DNA from: a virus | DNA: 27,016 nt | IMG/VR virus record: IMGVR_UViG_3300030104_003973 | Span: 1 to 27,016 of that record | Strand: one strand, 5' to 3' | Part shown: one piece after another, positions 18,502 to 27,016 of the stretch | Layout: each line of letters opens with the position of its first letter | How positions within the stretch are numbered: position 1 is the first letter of the stretch | Translations under genes and position numbers: made by a program | The notes under the pieces: generated by a model | The model's input: the letters and a program-made list of their open reading frames with translations, nothing else | Databases searched by the model: none | What the model was told of the DNA's origin: nothing

Positions 18502-19716
18502 ATGGGCATAGGAAGTAGTTTAAAAAAATTTGTTAAAAAGGTTATACCAAAGGAGGTTTCAAAAGCGGCCCCTATTGTAGGTGTATTTAACCCAGCACTT
18601 GGTGCTGCGTTAGGTGTCGCAGGAGGACTTAGAGAAGGTAATCTTGGCAAAGCAGCTCTTGGTGGATTAGGTGCGTACGGTATTGGGCGATTTGCTCAAG
18701 GCATGGGTGCACCATTAATTGGTCAAAATATGTCTGCAGGACTCGGAAGTTTGTTAAAAGGCATACCAGGTATCTCTCAACTTGCAGCTTCTCCGTTTGG
18801 ACAAGGTGTTGGTTCTATCTTTGATAAAGTTGAAGGCTATGGAGGAGGATTTAAATCTTTCCTTGGTGGCGGTGGCGGTGGCGGTGCACAACAAGCAGGA
18901 AGTTTTTCAAGTTCTTATAGTCCAACTCAAACAAATTATCTTGATGCAGCAAGTGATGCTGCAACTGGTAAGTTTTCTGGAATGCCTTCTTCTAAATATT
19001 CAGATATAGCAATGGATGCTGCAACCGGTAAATTTTCAGGTTTTCCAGGAGCTGACACAGATGAAGGTAACTTATTTGGCAACATAGTTGATCAATATAA
19101 CGTTGCAACTGAAGGTGAGGGAACTAAAAGTGGTTTTATGGATTTTGTAACAAATATGTTTAATGAAAGAAATCTTCCGTTAACAGCTGGTATTCTTGGT
19201 GGTCTTGCACAGATGTTTGAGAACAAACAAAACGAAGGAGCAGGTGATGTAACTTTGGGAGAAGGTTTAGATTACTATACTGATGGTCGCGGAGTTTTAA
19301 CAGGATTAGCTAACGGTGGCCGTATAGGGTTTGCAGATGGTGATGAGGTAAGAGACGCTGAGTATGAAGGATGGAAACAAATGTACGAAAAAAATCCAGA
19401 GGTAGCAATGATGATGCATGGTAATTCTGCAGAATATCTTGAAAAATATAATAAGGAAATGGAATTGAATAGTAAAGCTAAAGGTGGTATTATAGGGCTC
19501 GCAAACGGTGGAGAGCCAACGATGGAAATGGATTATCGTGGTGGTGGTTTTATACCGGTAGGCGCTAAAGAACGGGCAGACGATGTGCCTGCAAGATTAT
19601 CTAAAAACGAATTTGTTATGACGGCTGACGCAGTGCGCGCAGCTGGTGGTGGCAGCATAGAAAAAGGATCACAAAGAATGTATGATCTTATGAACAGTTT
19701 GGAGGCGCGAGCATAA
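18502..19716 (+). CDS. Internal virion / ejection-type protein with tape-measure-like C-terminus
   Basis: A 404-residue Gly/Ala-rich protein. Residues 1-20 are basic and amphipathic; 21-110 form small-residue hydrophobic helices (AALGVAGGL, AALGGLGAYGIGRFA) suited to membrane insertion. A Gly7 run is at 122-128. A 20-residue repeat around DAATGKFSG occurs at 152-160 and 172-180. 'NGGRIGFADG' (271-280) and 'GGIIGLANGG' (328-337) follow. The last 57 residues carry 'GGGFIPVGAKERADDVPARLSKNEFVMTADAVRAAGGG', whose core D(V/I)PA.LS..EFVM is common at the ends of phage tape-measure and internal proteins. It most likely is packaged and ejected with the genome. GGAG ribosome site; a 16-codon frame from 18461 runs across the start. 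Confidence 0.75.
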   Translation: MGIGSSLKKFVKKVIPKEVSKAAPIVGVFNPALGAALGVAGGLREGNLGKAALGGLGAYGIGRFAQGMGAPLIGQNMSAGLGSLLKGIPGISQLAASPFGQGVGSIFDKVEGYGGGFKSFLGGGGGGGAQQAGSFSSSYSPTQTNYLDAASDAATGKFSGMPSSKYSDIAMDAATGKFSGFPGADTDEGNLFGNIVDQYNVATEGEGTKSGFMDFVTNMFNERNLPLTAGILGGLAQMFENKQNEGAGDVTLGEGLDYYTDGRGVLTGLANGGRIGFADGDEVRDAEYEGWKQMYEKNPEVAMMMHGNSAEYLEKYNKEMELNSKAKGGIIGLANGGEPTMEMDYRGGGFIPVGAKERADDVPARLSKNEFVMTADAVRAAGGGSIEKGSQRMYDLMNSLEARA

Positions 19717-20489
19717 TGGCAACTTTAGAAGAACTAGCCCAACAGAAATACGCATCTACAATTTTACCAACTTATGAAAAATTAATTCAACCTGGTGTTA
19801 CTCCGTCTGGTGCACAACTTGCTCCGGGATTTACTGCGGAACAAACTCAAGCACAAGGCGTACTTCAAGGTGGTCTTGAAGCTTACTTACCATTTTTAAC
19901 GCAAGCAGGACAAACAGCAACAACTGCGATGCAGTCAACAGGTCCTGGTGCTATTCAACAATATATGAATCCGTATATACAACAAGTTGCGGATACAACA
20001 ATGACTGATCTTAATCGTCAATTTGGTGCGCAGCGAGCACAACAGCAGCAGCAGCAAATTCAATCTGGTGGTTTTGCTGGGTCAGCAACACGTGGCGCGG
20101 TAATGGATGCAGAACTTGCACGAGCTCAAGGTGACGCTACTGCTAAAGCAATGTCTGGATTATATGCTGGTGGTTTTGACACGGCATCTCAACTTGCGCA
20201 ACAAGCAGCCGGAACACAAGCAGGTATTGCAGGTGGTTTAGGAAGTCTTGGCCAAATGGCTCAGTCGGGTGCGTTCGGTGACGTTAATCAGTTGTTCAAA
20301 ATGGGTGAAGCACAAAGACAAATACAAGGAGCGCAAGCATTGGCTGGGTATCAAACTCCGTTCTACGGACTTGGACAGTACGCTGGAGCATTAAGAGGCA
20401 CACCTAACGTTGGTACACAGTATCAAAATCCAAACCCAATACTTACAGGATTACAATTTGGTTTAGGCGCTGCCGGAATGGGCGGTTAA
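19716..20489 (+). CDS. Internal virion / DNA-ejection protein
   Basis: A 257-residue Gln/Ala/Gly-rich helical protein. 'QYMNPYIQQVADTTMTDLNRQFGAQRAQQQQQQIQSGGFAGSATRGAVMDAELARA' (key: YMNPY.Q.V.D.TM.D.NRQ, GGFAGSA.RG.V..AEL.RA) matches, from memory, a widespread class of small ejection-type proteins in podoviruses and marine phages. It continues with 'GLYAGGFDTASQLAQQAA' and ends in a Gly-rich tail. A Gln6 run is encoded by repeated CAG/CAA triplets near 20040-20058. It is coupled to the gene before (TAATG) and followed two bases later by the next internal protein. Comparable in position to T7 gp14/15 or P22 gp7. Confidence 0.75.
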   Translation: MATLEELAQQKYASTILPTYEKLIQPGVTPSGAQLAPGFTAEQTQAQGVLQGGLEAYLPFLTQAGQTATTAMQSTGPGAIQQYMNPYIQQVADTTMTDLNRQFGAQRAQQQQQQIQSGGFAGSATRGAVMDAELARAQGDATAKAMSGLYAGGFDTASQLAQQAAGTQAGIAGGLGSLGQMAQSGAFGDVNQLFKMGEAQRQIQGAQALAGYQTPFYGLGQYAGALRGTPNVGTQYQNPNPILTGLQFGLGAAGMGG

Positions 20490-20490
20490 A

Positions 20491-22311
20491 ATGAGCAACG
20501 TTTTAAAGAGAAAAATGTTTAGTGCGCCAATGCACAATCATAAAAGCACAGGTATCGCTAGTGGCTTGGAATACAGACCAGGGTACAGGGTCGGCGGCCG
20601 AGTTGGATATAAAGACGGAACAGATCCTTTAGATTTTGAATATTTGCCTGACTATAACCCTGAATTAGATATGAGTATTCCTCTTGAACTACAAGACGAC
20701 GTACAAAACAAATTAGATTTATACAACAAACTTACAGAAGGAAGAGGAAAAGCTGCTGAAGAAAGTGTAGGATATAGCACTATATTTCCTAAACTAAAAG
20801 GTGACCCTAAAGGGTATGGTATTGAAGGTATTGATTTTGGTGGTTTAGGGATTGGTGGAGATGAGCTTTATGGTAAACCAGGCGGTACTGAAGATGTTTA
20901 CCCAGGTCCTAAAGAAGTACAAATAAGCCCAGAACTAAAAAGATTTTTAGATTCAATGAGTGAAGACCCTAGTCAAAAAGGTACACCTGTTCTTGATAAA
21001 ATGAAAGAAGGCATAGATGCTGACATAAAAAAATATTATGAAGATAAAGAAACAAATTTAAGTGAACAAAGAGCTCAAGATCCCGGACCTGAAGGACGAC
21101 CAAGTGATTTTTACGGTGAACAAGGATCAGATGGAGAATTAAACATTATAAATGAAAATAGTATTGACGGAGTAATAGGAGATATATTTAAATCGACTAA
21201 GGCACAAGATGAGAGTAGAGCAGAACTTGATGCAATGTTAAAAGGATTACGTGAATCTCAAGACGCTGAAATAAAACAATTAAGAGAAAAACAAAGCCAA
21301 GATAAAAATAAATTAGCTATACTAAATATGGTTGCTGCTGCTAACGATCCTAATTTACAAGTAGGACAATCAAGAGTTGCTGCGGCTGCTGGTTCATTAA
21401 CAGAGTCTGCTAGAGATAAAGCTGCGTTTAGAGACGATATTGCACAAAAAGATTTAGAGTTAAAACACGCACGTGAAGAAGGTGATTTAACAATGCAATA
21501 CCAAAGAGCTGAAAAAGACATAGCGTTTCAACAAGGTTTAGAAACTATGGAATATGAAAAAATGCTTGCTAAAAAATATGGAACTAATACCGCAACAATA
21601 AAAAATATAACTTTCTTAACAAACAATAGAAAATTATTAGGTTTAGAAGACGACGCAGATTTTCAAGAAGCTTTATTAAAATACATTGGCGCAAATAATG
21701 TAATGACAGATACAGATTTAAGTCAATTCTTGTTAGAACAAGGAACAATTGATCCTAATGGGGTTAGAGAAATGCTTGGCGGTGAACCAAGATTTGAAGA
21801 CGATGAAGAAACCCCAACACCAATTACTGCAGAAGAAATAAGTCAATTATTAGAAATGAGAGATTTAATGCAGATACCTTTTAAAGATGGAGGACGAGTT
21901 GGTTATCAAGAAGGTGGTGACGTTGAATCAATGAACAACGATGTACCAATGGTGATGACTTACGATCAATTAAGAGCAAAACTTCCTGACTTTATTACTG
22001 ATGATATTGTAAAATTAATTGCTTACAGTCCACCGGCATTTAAAGATTTTGCAAGCATTGAAACGCAACAAGATGTGGAGGAATTTAACGACAAATACGA
22101 TGTAAACTTGGTATTACCGAACATGGATCAAATTGACTATGCAATGCCAAGCGACAATGTAGATGATACATCTACAGGACAAGTACCCGTGCCACCTGCT
22201 GTCGCGGCAAATCCACAAATGCCCATGCAGACTGGTACGGGGCAGTTGACGCCGACAGAAACAGCTCTACTAGACCCAACAGAGCAAGCTATAAGAATGA
22301 GAAATCGGTAA
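20491..22311 (+). CDS. Probable internal virion protein with coiled coil and GGRVGY motifs
   Basis: A 606-residue hydrophilic protein. 'VGGRVGYKDG' (34-43) and 'DGGRVGYQEGG' (466-476) are copies of the motif seen in the 18502 product. Residues about 236-365 are a long charged helix (AELDAMLKGLRESQDAEIKQLREKQSQ and following, interrupted by an Ala-rich turn near 281-300), likely a coiled coil. The C-terminal 'TGTGQLTPTETALLDPTEQAIRMR' ending is one I recall from marine-phage virion proteins. No enzymatic motif seen. Position between two ejection-type genes and composition suggest an internal core or scaffold protein. Confidence 0.65.
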   Translation: MSNVLKRKMFSAPMHNHKSTGIASGLEYRPGYRVGGRVGYKDGTDPLDFEYLPDYNPELDMSIPLELQDDVQNKLDLYNKLTEGRGKAAEESVGYSTIFPKLKGDPKGYGIEGIDFGGLGIGGDELYGKPGGTEDVYPGPKEVQISPELKRFLDSMSEDPSQKGTPVLDKMKEGIDADIKKYYEDKETNLSEQRAQDPGPEGRPSDFYGEQGSDGELNIINENSIDGVIGDIFKSTKAQDESRAELDAMLKGLRESQDAEIKQLREKQSQDKNKLAILNMVAAANDPNLQVGQSRVAAAAGSLTESARDKAAFRDDIAQKDLELKHAREEGDLTMQYQRAEKDIAFQQGLETMEYEKMLAKKYGTNTATIKNITFLTNNRKLLGLEDDADFQEALLKYIGANNVMTDTDLSQFLLEQGTIDPNGVREMLGGEPRFEDDEETPTPITAEEISQLLEMRDLMQIPFKDGGRVGYQEGGDVESMNNDVPMVMTYDQLRAKLPDFITDDIVKLIAYSPPAFKDFASIETQQDVEEFNDKYDVNLVLPNMDQIDYAMPSDNVDDTSTGQVPVPPAVAANPQMPMQTGTGQLTPTETALLDPTEQAIRMRNR

Positions 22312-22317
22312 TGACTT

Positions 22318-25300
22318 ATGGCTCAAAAAAAAGATAATTACTTTTACGGAGACACAGGCACTCAAGGACTTCCATTTTACGAACAAATAGGATTAGGAGT
22401 AGCGTCTGGTGTACTTAAAATTGGTGAAGGTATTGCAGAACTTGGCGCTGGTTTTATTGACTATGCCGCAGACACAGATTTTCTAGAATATTTAGAAGAG
22501 AACTATCCTAAAATAAATGTAGACGACGGTCTTGGAAAAATGATTGAACTTATAGTTCAATATGGTGTTCCATATAGTGCTGCAGTTAAAATTGCTGGTA
22601 AGGTATCAAAAGTAAAAGACCTTGGTAAAGCAGCAAAGGCAGGCGGTGTATCGGGCGCTGCTGCAAAAGTTGGTTACTATGGTTTACCTGCTGCAGTTAG
22701 TGAGCCACTCGTATCTACATCAAGAGATGTAACATTAGGTCAAGCATTTGGATTGTATTCAGATGAAATGATGGAACGTTTAGATCCTACACAATACGAA
22801 GGTAAAAGCAGAGCTGCTGCACAATTACAACAAAAATTATTATTTGGTTTAGAGGGTGGTCCTCTTGTCGGCGGTATAACAACAGCGCTTGGCCCAGTTA
22901 TTAGAGGAGCTGCAAAGTACGGAGCTAAAGCCGCAGGGCCAGTTGTTAGGGGAACTGGAGATTATGTTCTTAATCCATTGGCAAAAACTTTAGCTAGTGA
23001 AAAAACAGGTATTCCACAAAGTATAAGAGCATTAGAAAGAGGAAGAGTTGCGGCTGGTGAAAAGTTGGGTATTCCTAAATACGAAGACTGGCGTTTATAT
23101 CATACTAATTCTACAAAAATGAAACAAAGAGTCTTTAAAAGATTTGATAACATGCTCGCTGCTCTTAGAACTTCTGGAGATACACCTGTTGCTGTTAGAC
23201 CTATAAAAGAAGCTGGAGAAGGTTACATTGAGTCGCAAAGAAAAACAGCAGATGTATTTTTAAATGACATTGAAAAATCTGCACATAAATTAGCTGAGTC
23301 TTTAGGAACAACTGGAAAACAAAATACCAAAGTATTTACTAATAATTTAATGGAAGACATAGGTAAGTTTATTACTGGCGACAAAACCATAAGTAGTATT
23401 AAACATTTTGAAAGAGGTCCAATAAGAGATGGGGTTAAAGGTCTTAAAAAACAATTTGATCAAATAAAAAATCATCTTAAAGGTGTATTAGATGAAGACG
23501 AATTAAACTCATTGTTTAGAGGCGATATTAACAGATATTTAAACAGAACATTTCAAATAGCGACAAACTCTAAGTACAGGCCCTCAGCAGATGACATTAC
23601 TAAAGTGTCTGCTTTGTTTATGAGAATGATGAGAAAAATGCCAGAACACGCTGGTAAAAGCAGAGAAGAGCTAAAGGCAATGGCTAAAACACAAGTTGAA
23701 GATTTAATTGATCTTGGGATGGCAGAGGGTAAGTCAACGGAAACTATAATCAAAGACGCAGCAAACTTTATTTCTGCAGAAGTAGGAAGTGTAAAAGGAT
23801 TTTTAAAACCAGGAGAAGAACTACCAAAAGTTGTAAGACGTTTAATGGGTGAAACTAAAGATGCTAAATCACAGTTGTTAGATACTGTTGGTGATATGGC
23901 AACGGTTATTGGTAAGACAGACGTGTTTGATAACATGGCTCGTATTGGAGATGATGCAGGATGGTTAGTAACAGCAGATACTGCAACTGAAGCCAGTCGT
24001 CTTTTTGCTGCTAAGACGGGTGTAAGAAGAGGAGGTCTTGTTCAAATTAAAACAGGTGACGGCATGAATTCTTTAATGGCTAAAAATTTAATTGGTAAAT
24101 GGACTACACCAGAAATTGCTGCAGCCCTTAAAGGAGAAACTTTATGGTCAGACTTCCTACTTAAAAACTCAGTATACAAAGCATTCTTAACATTCAAAGG
24201 AGCGTCACAATTATCTAAAACTGTGCTTAGTCCAACTACACAAATCAGAAACGTTGAATCAGCTGCAATGTTTGCAATGGCCAACGGTCATTTTGGTAAG
24301 GGCGCAAGTTTAAGTGATTCGATGAAAATTATATTTAGAGATATATTTGGTCCTGACGGTGCAATGAACAGCACAAAGTTAGCTGAAAAATCGGCTGAAT
24401 ATAGAAGACTAGGTGTTACTAATTCTAACATTATAGTTAGAGAAGTTGCTGCGCAAGCGGACGACTTACTACGGTCAGTTGAAAAAGGTAAGAAACTTGG
24501 TTACACAGAAACTATGTTAAAAAGTTTACAAGATCAATCTATAATGAGAAACATGACAAAAGTCTATCAATCTGGGGATGACTTGTGGAAAATATATGGA
24601 TATGAATTTGAAAAATCTAAAATGCTTAATGTTATTAAAAACGGTACACATATAGATGATGCTGAAAAATATTTTAGAGAAGTGTTTGGTAGAAAATTTG
24701 ATAGATATTTACCTGACGGCAAAACAATTAAAAGCCGTGGAGAAGCAATTAGAGAAATAGCTGCTGAAACAATTAAGAATACTTACCCTAACTATAACTA
24801 CGTGCCTAGTTTAGTTAAGAATTTAAGAAGAATGCCTCTTGGAAACTTTATTTCGTTTCCAGCAGAAATGTATAGAACCAGTTTTAACTTAATGAAGTTT
24901 GGTTTTAGAGAGATGAGATCAAGTGATCCGTTCGTAAGACAGTCGGGTGCAAGGAAGTTGATAGGATTTTCGTCTGCTATTGCTGCGGGTAAAGTTGCAC
25001 AAGAAACAGCAAAAGAATTAGTAGGCGTTACTGATGAACAATTAAATGCAATAAGAGAATCTTTTGTTGCGCCGTGGAATAAATCAGGACCGCTTGTGCC
25101 TATATCTAAAGAAGTAAAAGGCGACAAGGTTGTTTATAAATTTGTAAACTTTGCATACCAAAGTCCGTATGATGTTGTTACTGCGCCATATTATGCGGCT
25201 ATGACACAATTTAATAAAGCAAGACTAGAAGAAAAAGATTTAGATGCTGCAATGTTTAATGCGTTTTTTGGTTCAGGAAGAGATCCAGGTGCTTTTACTG

Positions 25301-26031
25301 CTTTGGTGGAACCATTTATTAGTGAAGCAATTCTTACTGAAAAATTAATGGACTTAACAGCACGAGGCGGCAAAACAAGAAGTGGTAGAAAAATATTTAG
25401 TTCAGAAGATTCTGTTGGAGATAGAGTAGTTTTAGGAATGACTCACGTTTTAAATGGTTTAAATCCTGGTGCTCTTACACAGGTAACAAACTTTGCTCGT
25501 GGTGTTGCGGGCGAACAGACTAAATATGCTAAACAGATGAACGCTTCTGACGAAGCTCTTGCATTATTTGCGGGCATAAGAGTTAATGAAGCTAACATTG
25601 ACCAATCATTAAGGTATCAAGTAAACGGATATCTATCTGATCAACGAGAAGCTAAAAGATTGTTAACTAGTAAAATGAGTTTAACTAATGTTAACCCAGA
25701 AACAGTATACAGAGAATACGAAAAAATGCTTGCTAACAAATATGAAAACTTTGCAGAAATTAGAAAAGCTTTTGCCGATGCAGAAAAACTTGGTTATGGT
25801 AAACAGTACATTATTAGACAGCTTAAAAAAAGAAAAGTCAGTAAAAAAGATTTAGCTGTTATATTTTCAGGTCAGTTCATTGCAGATGATTATACAAAAA
25901 TAATTAAAGACTCTAGGCTACTTAGAACATTAAAAGAAAGAGGAATATCTCCTTTAGAATTTTTAGATATTAATAGACTAAGAGAAATATATATGCAATA
26001 TAATGGAAGACGATTCGCAGGGGAATTTTAA
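22318..26031 (+). CDS. Large internal virion protein
   Basis: The largest gene, 1237 residues. Near the N-terminus (about 20-210) are several small-residue hydrophobic stretches ('GLGVASGVLKIGEGIAELGAGF', 'GGPLVGGITTALGPVIRGAAKYGAKAAGP') that could insert into a membrane during genome delivery. The middle (about 270-520) is helical and charged. Two segments I recall from marine-phage internal proteins are present: 'LSKTVLSPTTQIRNVESAAMFAMANGHFGKG' and 'YPNYNYVPSLVKNLRRMPLGNFISFPAEMYRTSFN'. The C-terminus is basic and helical. No lysozyme or transglycosylase motif was seen. It corresponds in size and position to T7 gp16-type proteins. Start at 22318; the ribosome site is weak. The stop overlaps the next ATG. 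Confidence 0.75.
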   Translation: MAQKKDNYFYGDTGTQGLPFYEQIGLGVASGVLKIGEGIAELGAGFIDYAADTDFLEYLEENYPKINVDDGLGKMIELIVQYGVPYSAAVKIAGKVSKVKDLGKAAKAGGVSGAAAKVGYYGLPAAVSEPLVSTSRDVTLGQAFGLYSDEMMERLDPTQYEGKSRAAAQLQQKLLFGLEGGPLVGGITTALGPVIRGAAKYGAKAAGPVVRGTGDYVLNPLAKTLASEKTGIPQSIRALERGRVAAGEKLGIPKYEDWRLYHTNSTKMKQRVFKRFDNMLAALRTSGDTPVAVRPIKEAGEGYIESQRKTADVFLNDIEKSAHKLAESLGTTGKQNTKVFTNNLMEDIGKFITGDKTISSIKHFERGPIRDGVKGLKKQFDQIKNHLKGVLDEDELNSLFRGDINRYLNRTFQIATNSKYRPSADDITKVSALFMRMMRKMPEHAGKSREELKAMAKTQVEDLIDLGMAEGKSTETIIKDAANFISAEVGSVKGFLKPGEELPKVVRRLMGETKDAKSQLLDTVGDMATVIGKTDVFDNMARIGDDAGWLVTADTATEASRLFAAKTGVRRGGLVQIKTGDGMNSLMAKNLIGKWTTPEIAAALKGETLWSDFLLKNSVYKAFLTFKGASQLSKTVLSPTTQIRNVESAAMFAMANGHFGKGASLSDSMKIIFRDIFGPDGAMNSTKLAEKSAEYRRLGVTNSNIIVREVAAQADDLLRSVEKGKKLGYTETMLKSLQDQSIMRNMTKVYQSGDDLWKIYGYEFEKSKMLNVIKNGTHIDDAEKYFREVFGRKFDRYLPDGKTIKSRGEAIREIAAETIKNTYPNYNYVPSLVKNLRRMPLGNFISFPAEMYRTSFNLMKFGFREMRSSDPFVRQSGARKLIGFSSAIAAGKVAQETAKELVGVTDEQLNAIRESFVAPWNKSGPLVPISKEVKGDKVVYKFVNFAYQSPYDVVTAPYYAAMTQFNKARLEEKDLDAAMFNAFFGSGRDPGAFTALVEPFISEAILTEKLMDLTARGGKTRSGRKIFSSEDSVGDRVVLGMTHVLNGLNPGALTQVTNFARGVAGEQTKYAKQMNASDEALALFAGIRVNEANIDQSLRYQVNGYLSDQREAKRLLTSKMSLTNVNPETVYREYEKMLANKYENFAEIRKAFADAEKLGYGKQYIIRQLKKRKVSKKDLAVIFSGQFIADDYTKIIKDSRLLRTLKERGISPLEFLDINRLREIYMQYNGRRFAGEF

Positions 26032-26261
26032 TGACAGATGAAGATACAAAGTATGCGTTAGAAGCGCACTTAAAAGAGTGTCAGCTACGGTATGAAATGT
26101 TTGAAGAGAAGCTGGACAATGTTCAAGAGCAGCAAGAACGAATTAACAAGCATACATTCGAACTGCGTCAAATGATGACATGGTTCATGGGTGCTGCAGC
26201 GTCGTTTGCTGCTATCTCTATCCTTCTTGGAATAATTTATTTAATTGTAGAGATTGTCTAG
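26031..26261 (+). CDS. Small coiled-coil protein with C-terminal membrane anchor (XhlA-like)
   Basis: A 76-residue protein: an acidic helical N-terminal part with heptads (residues 8-48, including YEMFEEKLDNVQEQQERINKH) and one C-terminal membrane span (about 51-73, WFMGAAASFAAISILLGIIYLIV). This topology is that of the XhlA (hemolysin XhlA) family, small accessory proteins of phage lysis, although XhlA assignment by topology alone is weak. It is coupled to the large internal protein (TAATG). Its TAG stop shares the palindrome CTAG with the stop of the convergent helicase gene. Confidence 0.66.
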   Translation: MTDEDTKYALEAHLKECQLRYEMFEEKLDNVQEQQERINKHTFELRQMMTWFMGAAASFAAISILLGIIYLIVEIV

Positions 26262-27016
26262 ATCCAACCTTTTAAATCTTCACCTAGTATTTCATTAGCA
26301 ACATTAACTTTATTACGTAAAGCTTTTACTATCTTCTCATCAACTGTATTTTCACATATCAAATCAATGTAAGTAACTTTATTTGTCTGACCAATTCTAT
26401 GTGCTCGATCTTCTGATTGTAGTCTTTTTTCTAGATCATAGTTGTTAGAGTAGTATACTACCGTACTAGCAGCAGTTAACGTAATTCCATACCCTCCGGT
26501 TTGCGGGTTTCCAACGAAATAGCGCGCAGGGCCGTTTTTCTCTTGAAATAGAGCAATTTGCTTCTGGCGGATCCTTTGGTCCACTGCACCGTGATATTCG
26601 ACTGTAGAGGCCTCTCCGTGCGTTTTTTTTAAAGTTTTGACTATATTTTTTATGTCTTCTACGTAGTTTGCCCAGATAATAACTTTGCCTTCAGTTTCTT
26701 CTAACAATGACATTAATTCGTCAAGTCGATTGTTTTTTAGATGAGTAATCGTGCCATCGTCTGTTTTTAAATGGCCGCAAGTAATTTGATGCAAACGTAA
26801 AAGTTGTGTCAAAACATTCATCGTCGAACAAACTTTACCATTAAGTTCTGCAAGAGCAATTTGTCTCATACTATTGTATGCTGACTGTTGCTCTTTAGTT
26901 AACTCAATAGTTCTTTTCTCAAATACTTTGTCAGGTAAATCTAAACAATCTTCTTTTAAAATTCTATAAGAGAACTGACTGACCTTATCAGACAACTCGC
27001 CAAGATTCCGATAACT
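26258..27016 (-). CDS. SNF2-type DNA helicase, C-terminal part (5' end outside window)
   Basis: The minus-strand frame is open to the window edge, giving the last 252 residues. They include the second RecA-like domain of a SNF2/SF2 helicase: 'LPDKVFEKRTIELTKEQQSAY' opening, 'LLRLHQITCGH', motif IV 'GKVIIWANYVEDI', motif V region 'YFVGNPQTGGYGITLTAAS', 'VVYYSNNYDLEKRLQSEDRAHRIGQ' (motif VI) and 'VTYIDLICENTVDEKI'. These are the hallmark signatures of phage SNF2-like helicases, which remodel replication or recombination intermediates; the Walker motifs lie in the part not seen. A TTG at 26995 is not the true start because seven more codons continue upstream. It faces the late genes, indicating a replication block on the opposite strand. 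Confidence 0.88.
   Translation of the reverse strand, partial: SYRNLGELSDKVSQFSYRILKEDCLDLPDKVFEKRTIELTKEQQSAYNSMRQIALAELNGKVCSTMNVLTQLLRLHQITCGHLKTDDGTITHLKNNRLDELMSLLEETEGKVIIWANYVEDIKNIVKTLKKTHGEASTVEYHGAVDQRIRQKQIALFQEKNGPARYFVGNPQTGGYGITLTAASTVVYYSNNYDLEKRLQSEDRAHRIGQTNKVTYIDLICENTVDEKIVKALRNKVNVANEILGEDLKGWI

Noticed and set aside
18461-18511. 16-codon frame overlapping the 18502 start
   Set aside because: It starts with a TAATG overlap and could be a re-initiation leader, but it is too short to support as a gene.
20040-20060. CAG/CAA triplet run as a separate repeat element
   Set aside because: It simply encodes a short Gln run in an ejection-type protein; too short to treat as an independent feature.

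Overview
This window looks like the late (morphogenesis) region of a short-tailed, marine-type tailed bacteriophage (Caudoviricetes, podovirus-like). The assignment is inference from gene content. It rests on AT-rich coding with A/T-rich third positions, a head-tail adaptor, a stabilisation/nozzle-like protein, several fibre-type proteins and a block of large internal-virion-type proteins carrying motifs I associate with pelagiphages and other uncultured marine podoviruses. The host is not visible in the sequence; a SAR11-like or other marine alphaproteobacterium would be the guess. I see no tRNA, integrase, transposase, CRISPR array or attachment site. Capsid, portal and terminase genes are not in the window and presumably lie to the left.

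Almost everything is on the + strand and tightly packed. About a dozen junctions are ATGA or TAATG stop/start overlaps, so the region reads as one or two long translationally coupled transcripts. Layout: (1) 1-477, C-terminal end of an unrecognised protein. (2) 477-2994, small genes: three very basic proteins, a run of single-membrane-span or exported microproteins, and a protein that fits a 3TM-type holin. (3) 2995-3125, the only intergenic gap over 100 bp, holding a 13-bp stem-loop and a weak promoter-like sequence. (4) 3126-5661, two overlapping genes for exported proteins; the second has a tract of about 240 residues that is roughly 41% Asp/Glu. (5) 5645-6944, a membrane coiled-coil protein, a small conserved phage protein and the head-tail adaptor. 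(6) 6947-15956, fibre and virion-surface genes: a repeat-rich shaft protein, a small beta protein, a C1q/TNF-like protein, a fibre with a possible self-processing C-terminus, a carbohydrate-binding-type protein, a fibre with a Peptidase_S74 chaperone, and small accessory proteins. (7) 15957-18461, stabilisation/nozzle protein, a tiny Cys4 zinc-finger-like protein, a small unknown and a duplicated-domain beta protein. (8) 18502-26031, four probable internal virion/DNA-ejection proteins. (9) 26031-26261, an XhlA-like coiled-coil membrane protein. (10) 26258-27016 on the minus strand, the C-terminal part of a SNF2-type helicase, which marks the start of a convergent replication gene block.

Together the genes would build the tail tube, the receptor-binding apparatus and the ejected internal proteins, and would supply at least one lysis-type membrane function. 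No endolysin is recognisable here. The least explained parts are the structured leader at 3044-3101, the two exported proteins it precedes, and the cluster of exported or membrane microproteins before it.
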